Made by a program: the position numbers and the translations under genes
Source of the DNA: an uncultured Mordavella sp.
Lineage (GTDB): Bacteria > Bacillota > Clostridia > Lachnospirales > Lachnospiraceae
DNA length: 13,804 nt
Direction of reading: 5' to 3'
NCBI GenBank assembly: GCA_902406105.1
Contig: CABPCP010000072.1
Coordinates: 1-13,804, forward strand
Notes under the pieces: model-generated
Told to the model about the DNA's origin: nothing
Seen by the model: only the letters and a program-made list of their open reading frames with translations
Databases searched by the model: none
In this document: piece by piece, positions 7,846 through 13,745 of the stretch
Numbering within the stretch: position 1 is the first letter of the stretch
Layout of the letters: each line of letters starts with the position of its first letter

Positions 7846-9264
7846 ATGGATTATACGATGAAACTTGTGTACCAGTCAAACTATTGGTACAATGACGGAT
7901 TGAAAAAGGCCAATATCCGGGATCTGTCCGGGGCGATCAAATCTCTTCGGAAGAGTCTCCAGTATAACCAGGCGAATATTGCGGCCAGGAATCTGCTGGG
8001 GCTGGTCTATTACGGGCGCGGGGATGTGATCGAGGGCCTGGTGGAGTGGATCTTAAGTAAGAATTTTCAGTCCCATGATAATATTGCGAACTATTATATC
8101 AGCAAGGTGCAGGAGGTCCCTGGAGAGCTGGAGGCCATCAATCAGGCGGTGAAGAAATTTAACCAGAGCTTGGAATATGCCCGGCAGAACGGGGAAGACT
8201 TGGCGATCATCCAGCTGAAAAAAGTGGTGTCGGCCCACCCCGCGTATGTGAAAGCCTATCAGCTGCTGGCTCTCCTATATATTCAGACAGAGCAGTACGG
8301 CAATGCCAGAAGTATGTTAAGGACTGCTCACAAACTGGATACTACCGATGAAATCACATTAAAATATATGCATGAGCTCAACCAGATCCGGAAATCCCGG
8401 ACGGTAAGGATCAAGGAAAAGGAGAAGGGAAAAGAGGAGCAGCAGACAGTTACGTACAGCATTGGAAATGAGACGATCATCCAGCCTGTGGCATCTGGAT
8501 TTAAAGAGAACACAGGACTTCACACGATCATCAATATTCTGATCGGGCTGGTTGTGGGCGTAGCGGTTATGTGGTTTCTGATCATGCCTGCTGTGAATTC
8601 TTCCAGGCAGAGAGACACCAATGAACAAACAGCTCAGTTCAGCGACCAGATTGCCACCCAGGAGGCCCAGATCAGCGCTTTGCAGAAAGAATTAGAAGAA
8701 TACCGCTCTACCAGTGAGGCCAGCCAGGATGCCCAGGCAACCGCTGAGTCCACGCAAGAGAGCTATGAGGCGGTTATCAATGTTTATCAGCATTTTAACG
8801 CCAATGATATGAGTGATAACGCTATGCTGGAGGAGATGCTGAAGATTAACGCGGATTCTCTCGGAACATTAGGGAGAGACCGGTACGAAGAGGTACGGGA
8901 CTCTCTGTATCCAAGAATGTGCGAAAAGCTGTTCAATACCTCTCAGGAGAATGTTAATGTGGCGAACTATGAAAGCGCCATTTCTAATCTGGAACAGGTG
9001 ATGCAGATGGATGCGGGATACCAGGATGGGCAGGCAATGCTGCTTTTGGCTCAGGCCTATGAAGGAAATGGCGATCAGGACCAAGCGAATACTTGGTATC
9101 AGAAGATTTTGGAGGATTATCCAGATACCGAAGCTGCCGCATCGGCCCAGGAGGCGCTGGACGCGCAGAATTCGGGAAGCAGTGATTCCCAAGGCGCATC
9201 GTCAAGCGGAGACGGAGATTCAGAAGATAACGCTTCCGGAAGTACAGATAGTGAAGAAAATTAG
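7846..9264 (+). CDS. Bitopic membrane TPR-repeat protein
   Basis: This 472-residue protein is probably a membrane scaffold. An N-terminal TPR array (about 1-180) includes helix pairs such as GAIKSLRKSLQYNQANIAARNLLGLVY and a later AYVKAYQLLALLYIQTEQYGNARSML unit. A basic linker (183-197) and one TM helix (about 228-248) follow, then a Gln/Glu-rich coiled coil (262-290) and a second TPR part (about 305-437). The tail (442-472) is low complexity in Ser, Gly and Asp. The basic linker before the TM predicts a cytoplasmic N-terminus and an extracellular C-terminal half. AAAAAGGAA at 7827-7835 lies before the ATG, and an in-frame ATG at 7858 is the alternative start. It is the last gene of the valS operon and is followed by a strong terminator. 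In Bacillus subtilis the gene upstream of spoIIA is dacF, which is absent here. No enzymatic motif was seen. Confidence 0.85.
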   Translation: MDYTMKLVYQSNYWYNDGLKKANIRDLSGAIKSLRKSLQYNQANIAARNLLGLVYYGRGDVIEGLVEWILSKNFQSHDNIANYYISKVQEVPGELEAINQAVKKFNQSLEYARQNGEDLAIIQLKKVVSAHPAYVKAYQLLALLYIQTEQYGNARSMLRTAHKLDTTDEITLKYMHELNQIRKSRTVRIKEKEKGKEEQQTVTYSIGNETIIQPVASGFKENTGLHTIINILIGLVVGVAVMWFLIMPAVNSSRQRDTNEQTAQFSDQIATQEAQISALQKELEEYRSTSEASQDAQATAESTQESYEAVINVYQHFNANDMSDNAMLEEMLKINADSLGTLGRDRYEEVRDSLYPRMCEKLFNTSQENVNVANYESAISNLEQVMQMDAGYQDGQAMLLLAQAYEGNGDQDQANTWYQKILEDYPDTEAAASAQEALDAQNSGSSDSQGASSSGDGDSEDNASGSTDSEEN

Positions 9265-9269
9265 GTACG

Positions 9270-9313
9270 AAAGAAAAGGATATGCAAAAACCTGCATATC
9301 CTTTTCTTTTTAT
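9270..9313 (+). terminator. Intrinsic terminator of the valS-TPR operon
   Basis: A 17-bp perfect stem pairs 9270-9286 (AAAGAAAAGGATATGCA) with 9293-9309 around the loop AAAACC, followed by TTATTT. It starts six bases after the TPR stop. It separates the constitutive operon from the sporulation genes, so spoIIAA needs its own promoter. Confidence 0.92.
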
Positions 9314-9318
9314 TTACC

Positions 9319-9349
9319 GCAGGAAAAAAGAGCCAAGGTGTATGAAAAT
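9319..9349 (+). promoter_or_regulatory. Possible sigma-H promoter for spoIIA
   Basis: GCAGGAAAA (9319-9327) matches the sigma-H -35 pattern RNAGGAWWW fully. A partial -10, TATGAAAAT (9341-9349), keeps the GAA core but misses the first purine and the final T of RNNGAAT. The 13-nt spacer is one or two longer than usual. The spoIIA operon of Bacillus is sigma-H dependent, and the upstream terminator leaves only this short gap for a promoter. The leader would be very short, so this is tentative. Confidence 0.3.
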
Positions 9350-9368
9350 CAATAAAAGGGGGAAGACT

Positions 9369-9680
9369 ATGCAGTACCAGGTACAGGAAAACTGTCTGAC
9401 GATTTTTCTTCCACATGAACTGGATCACCACAATGCGGAAGAAATCCGCAAAGAATCCGATCATTTGATCGAGAGAAACCATATCCGGTATGTTATCTTT
9501 GATTTTGCGCAGACCAATTTTATGGATAGCTCGGGGATAGGGGTGATCATGGGAAGGTATAAGAGAATCTATATGCTGGGAGGGGAAGTATGCGCTGTGC
9601 ATACCAATGAAAGAATGAGGAAGATATTGACTATGTCGGGAGTAACTAAAATTATTCAGATCTATGAGGAGGAGAAGTAA
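9369..9680 (+). CDS. spoIIAA: Anti-sigma-F factor antagonist SpoIIAA
   Basis: SpoIIAA is a STAS-domain protein that, when dephosphorylated by SpoIIE, binds SpoIIAB and frees sigma-F in the forespore. The 103-residue product has the signature ELDHHNAEEIR (17-27) and FMDSSGIGVIMGRYK (51-65). S54, the serine directly after the aspartate, corresponds to the phosphorylated Ser58 of Bacillus subtilis. I placed the start at ATG 9369, 3-11 nt after AAGGGGGAAG (9356-9365). The frame is open back to 9282 but that stretch runs through the terminator. It is slightly shorter than the 117-residue Bacillus protein at the C-terminus. The stop directly abuts the spoIIAB ATG. Confidence 0.96.
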   Translation: MQYQVQENCLTIFLPHELDHHNAEEIRKESDHLIERNHIRYVIFDFAQTNFMDSSGIGVIMGRYKRIYMLGGEVCAVHTNERMRKILTMSGVTKIIQIYEEEK

Positions 9681-10136
9681 ATGGAAAATACCAATGAAAT
9701 GGAATTGATCTTTGACAGCCGTTCGTCCAACGAGTCTTTTGCGCGCGTAACGGTGGCGGCGTTTATGACTTCTTTGAATCCTACGGTAGAGGAAGTTTCA
9801 GATGTGAAAACAGCGGTATCGGAAGCGGTGACCAACGCGATCATCCACGGATATGAGAATGAGGTACATAATATTTATATCCGTTGCCGGACAGAGGGGA
9901 AAACCCTGTATTTGGAAATTGAGGATAAGGGCAGGGGAATTGAAGATGTCGCGCAGGCTATGGAGCCATTGTTTACGACAAAACCAGAATTAGACCGTTC
10001 CGGTATGGGGTTCTCTTTTATGGAAGCTTTTATGGATAGTCTGGAAGTACTTTCAAGTCCTGGAAAAGGAACTATCGTTAAAATGAAAAAGACCATTGGA
10101 AAAGGACGGAAACTATGGACCACACAATCGCTTTGA
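9681..10136 (+). CDS. spoIIAB: Anti-sigma-F factor / serine kinase SpoIIAB
   Basis: SpoIIAB is a GHKL-fold kinase that holds sigma-F inactive and phosphorylates SpoIIAA. The 151 residues include the N box SEAVTNAIIHGYE (47-59, with E48 and N52), the G1 box EDKGRGIED (81-89) and the G2 box DRSGMGFSFMEAFMD (105-119). The length is close to the 146 residues in Bacillus subtilis. AGGAGG (9667-9672), inside the end of spoIIAA, lies 8 nt before the ATG. No base separates the spoIIAA stop from this start, which suggests coupled, roughly equal translation of the two partners. The last 22 nt overlap sigF. Confidence 0.97.
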   Translation: MENTNEMELIFDSRSSNESFARVTVAAFMTSLNPTVEEVSDVKTAVSEAVTNAIIHGYENEVHNIYIRCRTEGKTLYLEIEDKGRGIEDVAQAMEPLFTTKPELDRSGMGFSFMEAFMDSLEVLSSPGKGTIVKMKKTIGKGRKLWTTQSL

Positions 10137-10828
10137 TCAGAAAGTCTCACGAAGGGGATGAAGAAGCGAGAGCACGTCTGGTAGAAGAAAATGAAGGACT
10201 GGTCTGGTGTATCGTCAAAAGGTTCCGAAACCGGGGCGTAGAGGCGGAAGACCTGTTCCAAATCGGGAATATCGGACTTTTGAAAGCAATTGACAAATTT
10301 GATCTGAAATATGAGGTGAAATTCTCCACCTATGCGGTACCTATGATATCTGGCGAGATCAAACGATTTTTAAGAGACGATGGGATGATCAAAGTCAGCC
10401 GATCTCTGAAAGAATTAGCCGGAAAGGCCAGCGTATGCCGGGAACGGCTGCGGGAGGACTGTGGAAGAGAACCGACGGTAACAGAGATCGCGCGGGAATT
10501 GGGGGTGGAGAGGGAAGAACTGACCATGGCTCTGGATGCGGGGGGAGAAGTGGAATCTCTTCATCGGCCTATTTTTCAAAAGGATGGACAGGAGATCCGT
10601 TTAATGGATAAACTCCCTCAGGGGGAGGGAGGGGAAGATAAGGTTTTGGACCGCATGCTTTTGAATCAGTTGCTGTCCGCCCTCGGACAGGAAGAACGGA
10701 AACTGATCTATCTAAGATATTTCGCCGACAGGACACAGTCCCAGGTGGGAGAAGAACTGGGAATTTCCCAGGTGCAGGTGTCCCGGCTTGAGAAGAAGAT
10801 TTTAAAACAAATGCGTGAGAAAATCTAA
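10115..10828 (+). CDS. sigF: RNA polymerase sporulation sigma factor sigma-F
   Basis: Sigma-F is the first forespore-specific sigma factor and is controlled by SpoIIAA and SpoIIAB. The 237-residue protein has region 2 (about 25-90) with EDLFQIGNIGLLKAIDKFD (45-63) and KFSTYAVPMISGEIKRFLRD (69-88). Then comes IKVSRSLKELAGK (92-104), a region 3 with EPTVTEIARELGV (119-131), and region 4 (about 180-233) ending in the helix-turn-helix TQSQVGEELGISQVQVSRLE (207-226). The order after spoIIAB and the region 3 and 4 sequence favour sigma-F over sigma-G or sigma-B. The start is ATG 10115 behind AAAAGGACGG, inside spoIIAB. The 75 nt to the next gene contain a sigma-G-type promoter and no clear terminator, so read-through into spoVA is possible. 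Confidence 0.96.
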   Translation: MDHTIALIRKSHEGDEEARARLVEENEGLVWCIVKRFRNRGVEAEDLFQIGNIGLLKAIDKFDLKYEVKFSTYAVPMISGEIKRFLRDDGMIKVSRSLKELAGKASVCRERLREDCGREPTVTEIARELGVEREELTMALDAGGEVESLHRPIFQKDGQEIRLMDKLPQGEGGEDKVLDRMLLNQLLSALGQEERKLIYLRYFADRTQSQVGEELGISQVQVSRLEKKILKQMREKI

Positions 10829-10840
10829 CAGGCATACCTA

Positions 10841-10871
10841 TGTATATTTCCCGCGAAATTGATCCATACTA
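10841..10871 (+). promoter_or_regulatory. Sigma-G-type forespore promoter of the spoVA operon
   Basis: TGTATA (10841-10846) and CATACTA (10865-10871) are separated by 18 nt. This fits the sigma-G pattern (TGNATA at -35, CATNNTA at -10). The bases before CATACTA are TTGATC, without the GG pair that sigma-F prefers. Transcription would start near 10878, about 26 nt before the ATG at 10904. spoVA is a known sigma-G operon in Bacillus subtilis, which agrees. Confidence 0.82.
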
Positions 10872-10903
10872 AATAAAACAAAACAGAAAGGACTGTGGGC
10901 AGT

Positions 10904-11062
10904 ATGGATGAAGCAAGAAAGAAACTAAGGGTATGCCTGGTCTGCGTTGTGGCGGCCGCCGTTCTTCTGGGGCTGATCTATTATTTCGCGGACGTAAGCG
11001 GGGAGGCGGAAATCAGCGAAGGCACGCTGGTGAAAGTGGAGACGGAGAATGGCGGGAATTAG
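10904..11062 (+). CDS. 52-residue single-TM protein, first gene of the spoVA transcription unit
   Basis: An ATG at 10904 opens 52 codons to TAG at 11060-11062, with AAAGGA (10887-10892) 11 nt upstream. A basic N-terminus (MDEARKKLR) precedes one hydrophobic helix (about 10-28, CLVCVVAAAVLLGLIYYF) and a short acidic tail ending ETENGGN. Basic residues before the helix predict the N-terminus inside and the tail outside. It lies between the sigma-G-type promoter and spoVAA, with only 3 nt to the spoVAA ATG, so it should be made in the forespore with the SpoVA proteins. The Bacillus subtilis operon starts directly with spoVAA. No named family is recognised. Hypothetically it is a small accessory subunit of the SpoVA channel. 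Confidence 0.78.
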   Translation: MDEARKKLRVCLVCVVAAAVLLGLIYYFADVSGEAEISEGTLVKVETENGGN

Positions 11063-11065
11063 GAT

Positions 11066-11752
11066 ATGGGAAAAGGGAGCGCGACTGTTTATGTAAAGGC
11101 GGACAGAAATGTAGAAGTATCCTTTCCGAAAGTGACGCTGGGCGATGTTCTCCAGATTGAATGTACCGAGGCTCCGATGCTGGCCAGGATCAAGAAGATT
11201 CCGCTTCTGCAGTTCCCCAAAAGCCAGGATCAGCGGCAAAACCGCGCGGCAGTATCGATCTTGAAAGTGGTGGCTGGTATTCATTCTGTGTTTCCGGAGG
11301 CGGAGATACAGAATATGGGTGAACCAGATTTTATCGTGACATACGAGAAACAAAAGGATACAGGCGGGATACTCCATGTGGTCAAAGTAGGGGCTGTAAC
11401 GATGATCAGTTTTGCGGGAGCGGCATTTTCGATTATGGCGTTTAACAATGATGTGGATGTGACAAAGCTGTTCGGCCAGATATATAAGCTGGTGACCGGA
11501 ACGACCAGCGATGGTTTTACGATTCTGGAGTTTAGCTACTGCCTCGGCCTGATCATAGGAATCTTAGTTTTCTTCAATCATTTTGGCAAGAAACGGTTTT
11601 CAGCGGATCCGACACCGATGGAAGTGGAAATGAGGCTTTATGAGAATGATATCCAGACTACGCTGATCGAAAACTATTCCAGAAAGGGGACAGAGCTGGA
11701 TGTGGATGGGGACATGGGCAGAACAGATCCTTCTGGCAGTCGTCGGGCTTAG
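11066..11752 (+). CDS. spoVAA: Stage V sporulation protein AA
   Basis: SpoVAA is a membrane protein of the inner spore membrane, part of the SpoVA system for dipicolinic acid uptake in sporulation and release in germination. The N-terminal soluble domain (1-98) opens VYVKADRNVEV (8-18), typical of the family, with LGDVLQIEC and SVFPEAEIQNMGEPDFIVTYE later. Two TM helices follow (about 103-127 and 153-173), then the conserved tail DPTPMEVEMRLYENDIQTTLI (in 181-201). At 228 residues it is somewhat longer than the 206 of Bacillus subtilis. The last about 18 residues lie over the start of spoVAB. The ribosome binding site is weak (GGCGGG at 11051-11056), so translation may depend on the ORF just upstream. 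Confidence 0.93.
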   Translation: MGKGSATVYVKADRNVEVSFPKVTLGDVLQIECTEAPMLARIKKIPLLQFPKSQDQRQNRAAVSILKVVAGIHSVFPEAEIQNMGEPDFIVTYEKQKDTGGILHVVKVGAVTMISFAGAAFSIMAFNNDVDVTKLFGQIYKLVTGTTSDGFTILEFSYCLGLIIGILVFFNHFGKKRFSADPTPMEVEMRLYENDIQTTLIENYSRKGTELDVDGDMGRTDPSGSRRA

Positions 11753-12128
11753 CGCGGGTATTGTAGCGGCGGGAGGACTCTTTTCCTTTATCGTCGAACT
11801 GGGTGTGATTTCAGATTTTGCCGACCGGACCCATACGGGGGAACATATACTGCTCTACGAGACCAGCGTAGCTTTAGGAGGGATAACTGGGAACATCTTT
11901 TTCGTTTACCATCTTAGTATCTCGTATGGAGCGTGGCTTGCGCCAGTCTTTGGACTGTTCGCCGGTATATTTACCGGCTGCTGGGCTATGGCGCTGGCAG
12001 AAATTCTGAACGTATTTCCCCTATTTGCCCGCAGAGCGAAACTGACGCGAGGAATTGCGCTTATCATCCTGGGGATCGCGCTGGGGAAAGGGATAGGGGC
12101 ATTGCTGTTCTTTTGGCAGCGCTGGTAG
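11700..12128 (+). CDS. spoVAB: Stage V sporulation protein AB
   Basis: This 142-residue membrane protein, almost exactly the 141 of Bacillus subtilis SpoVAB, is the second SpoVA subunit. Hydrophobic segments lie near 8-34, 56-73, 80-103 and 117-139. VVGLSAGIVAAGGLFSFIVELGV (14-36) and the glycine-rich LIILGIALGKGIGALLFF (121-138) fit the family. The ATG at 11700 is chosen because AAAGGGG (11683-11689) lies 10 nt before it, while an ATG at 11706 is further. It overlaps spoVAA by 53 nt in another frame. Its stop is followed three bases later by the palindromic element. Confidence 0.92.
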   Translation: MWMGTWAEQILLAVVGLSAGIVAAGGLFSFIVELGVISDFADRTHTGEHILLYETSVALGGITGNIFFVYHLSISYGAWLAPVFGLFAGIFTGCWAMALAEILNVFPLFARRAKLTRGIALIILGIALGKGIGALLFFWQRW

Positions 12129-12130
12129 GT

Positions 12131-12184
12131 GGGGCCGGGGGATTTTTAAAAATCCCCCGGCCCGGATTGAAAAAGCCCTGTCCC
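12131..12184 (+). repeat. Palindrome-arm dispersed repeat, copy 2, inside the spoVA operon
   Basis: A perfect 32-bp palindrome (12132-12163) consists of GGGCCGGGGGATTTTT and its reverse complement. The arm to the right reads GGATTGAAAAAGCCCTGTCCC (about 12164-12184). The arm differs from copies 1 and 3 at a few bases but keeps GCCCTGTCCC, so it is the most diverged copy. It begins 3 nt after the spoVAB stop and lies about 44 nt before spoVAC. In RNA it would fold into a very stable hairpin with a TTAA loop. No U-tract follows, so it is not a standard terminator. Confidence 0.93.
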
Positions 12185-12205
12185 AAATTGATAATTCATG
12201 GAAAA

Positions 12206-12236
12206 TGTGGATAAATAGGAGGCTATTGTGGATAAA
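12206..12236 (+). repeat. Short direct repeat at the spoVAC start
   Basis: TGTGGATAAA occurs at 12206-12215 and again at 12227-12236, 21 bp apart and in the same frame. The second copy contains the spoVAC GTG start. The first lies in a six-codon in-frame ORF (ATG 12198, product MENVDK) that ends in TAG at 12216-12218, overlapping the AGGAGG of spoVAC (12217-12222). Confidence 0.6.
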
Positions 12237-12686
12237 CAGAGGCAGCAGGAAGCATATAAGAATTACGTAAAGCATAAGACGCCGGTCCATAGTCTGCCGG
12301 TTAATATGGCCAGGGCCTTTATAACTGGCGGCCTGATCTGTGTGACCGGACAAGGGATCTTGAATTTTTGTAAGGCTAGGGGAATGGAACAGGATGTCTG
12401 CGGAAGCTGGGCTTCAATCATATTGATCCTTTTGAGCGTGATATTTACCGGTTTTGGAATTTACCCAAAACTAGCGAAATGGGGCGGCGCGGGAGCGCTG
12501 GTGCCGATCACGGGATTTGCGAATTCCGTGGCGGCTCCGGCCATCGAGTATCAGAAGGAAGGTCAGGTTATGGGGATTGGCTGCAAGATTTTCACGATCG
12601 CCGGGCCGGTGATTTTATATGGAGTCTTTACGAGCTGGCTTCTGGGCCTTGGTTATTGGATTTTAAAAAGTATTGGAATACTGTAG
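12228..12686 (+). CDS. spoVAC: Stage V sporulation protein AC
   Basis: SpoVAC is the membrane-channel subunit of the SpoVA system; the Bacillus protein behaves as a mechanosensitive channel for dipicolinic acid release. The 152 residues match the 150 of Bacillus subtilis. Conserved stretches include YVKHKTPVHSLPVNMARAFITGG (13-35), GIYPKLAKWGGAGALVPITGFAN (77-99) and the hydrophobic C-terminus (120-145), giving four or five membrane segments. The start is GTG at 12228, with a perfect AGGAGG (12217-12222) 5 nt upstream. An in-frame ATG at 12198 is cut off by a TAG. It is separated from spoVAB by the palindromic element, unlike the usual close spacing in this operon. Confidence 0.95.
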   Translation: MDKQRQQEAYKNYVKHKTPVHSLPVNMARAFITGGLICVTGQGILNFCKARGMEQDVCGSWASIILILLSVIFTGFGIYPKLAKWGGAGALVPITGFANSVAAPAIEYQKEGQVMGIGCKIFTIAGPVILYGVFTSWLLGLGYWILKSIGIL

Positions 12687-12708
12687 AAAAATTAGGGAGG
12701 TGGACAAC

Positions 12709-13740
12709 ATGGGCGAGGACAATTTGAAGGGAAGTCCGATTCTGGGCAGGCAGAGCATTTCCTTTTCGCAGGCTCCTTATATGATCAGCAGCGCGTCTGT
12801 TGTAGGGCAGAAGGAAGGAGATGGCCCGCTGGGGAAATTTTTTGACGCCGTATGCCATGAACCTATGTTTGGGGAAGATACCTGGGAAGCGGCGGAAAGC
12901 ACCATGCAGCGGCAGGCTTGTGTGCTTGCTCTTGGGAAAGCTGGGATGAAGCAGGAAGAAATCCGGTTCCTGTTTGGAGGCGATCTGCTCAGGCAAGGAA
13001 CTGCTACCTCCCTTGGAGTCGAAAAGTTTCAGATCCCGCTGTTTGGATTGTACGGCGCCTGTTCGACATCCGGAGAAGCGCTTGCTCTGGCTTCTATGAG
13101 TGTGGCGGCTGGATATGGGGAGACGGTCATGGCAGTGACGTCAAGCCACTTTGGAAGCGCGGAAAAGGAATTCCGTTTTCCTTTAAATTACGCGAGTCAG
13201 AGACCCTTGTCTGCCCAGTGGACCGTAACGGGAAGCGGCGCGTTTCTTGTGGGAAAACGGGAAAGCCACGTGAAGATCACAGGGGTCACAGTGGGAAAGA
13301 TCGTGGATTACGGATTGAAAGATGCCCAGAATATGGGGGCCTGTATGGCGCCGGCGGCCTGCGATACCATCATTCAGAATCTGGAAGATTTTGGGCGGAT
13401 GCCGGAAGATTATAACCGGATCATTACGGGGGATCTTGGATATGTGGGACAGAGTATCTTGTTTGATCTTATGCGGGGGAAAGAATGGGATATTAAGAAA
13501 AATCATATGGACTGCGGGATGATCATTTATGATCAGCAAAAACAAGATACCCACGCTGGGGGAAGCGGCTGCGGCTGCGCCGCGGCAACGCTGTCCGCAT
13601 ATATCCTGCCCAAACTGGAAAGCGGCGAATGGAAGAGAGTTCTGTTCGTGCCGACAGGAGCGTTGATGTCTACGGTAAGTTTCAATGAAGGAGCCAGCGT
13701 GCCGGGAATCGCCCATGGAATCGTGCTGGAACATTGTTGA
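12709..13740 (+). CDS. spoVAD: Stage V sporulation protein AD
   Basis: SpoVAD is a soluble thiolase-fold protein at the inner spore membrane that binds dipicolinic acid. The 343-residue product compares with 338 in Bacillus subtilis. GRQSISFSQAP (13-23), FGGDLLRQGTATSLG (89-103), GLYGACSTSGEALALASM (113-130, with the thiolase-type cysteine C118), ITGDLGYVG (239-247) and HAGGSGCGCAA (282-292) are family hallmarks. I chose ATG 12709 because GGGAGGTGG (12695-12703) lies just before it. An earlier in-frame ATG at 12673 overlaps spoVAC and has no such site. spoVAE normally follows but the window ends within the next repeat. Confidence 0.96.
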   Translation: MGEDNLKGSPILGRQSISFSQAPYMISSASVVGQKEGDGPLGKFFDAVCHEPMFGEDTWEAAESTMQRQACVLALGKAGMKQEEIRFLFGGDLLRQGTATSLGVEKFQIPLFGLYGACSTSGEALALASMSVAAGYGETVMAVTSSHFGSAEKEFRFPLNYASQRPLSAQWTVTGSGAFLVGKRESHVKITGVTVGKIVDYGLKDAQNMGACMAPAACDTIIQNLEDFGRMPEDYNRIITGDLGYVGQSILFDLMRGKEWDIKKNHMDCGMIIYDQQKQDTHAGGSGCGCAAATLSAYILPKLESGEWKRVLFVPTGALMSTVSFNEGASVPGIAHGIVLEHC

Positions 13741-13745
13741 AAGCG

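Noticed and set aside
12131..12184. The palindrome as a rho-independent terminator after spoVAB
   Set aside because: The hairpin is strong but no run of T follows on either side; the T-run lies in the middle of the palindrome. It is treated as a repeat with possible attenuating effect.
12188..12217. A possible vegetative promoter (TTGATA with an AT-rich -10) before spoVAC
   Set aside because: The -10 is poor (ATAAAT/TAAATA) at 17-18 nt, and spoVAC should be expressed in the forespore with spoVAA-AB.
12021..12353. A minus-strand frame running through the palindromic element
   Set aside because: It crosses the end of spoVAB, the repeat and the start of spoVAC, and its amino acids are just those of the repeat read antisense. 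No ribosome site was found.
13183..13734. A 183-codon minus-strand frame opposite spoVAD
   Set aside because: It is antisense to a fully conserved spoVAD and rich in His, Arg and Phe, as expected for a shadow frame.
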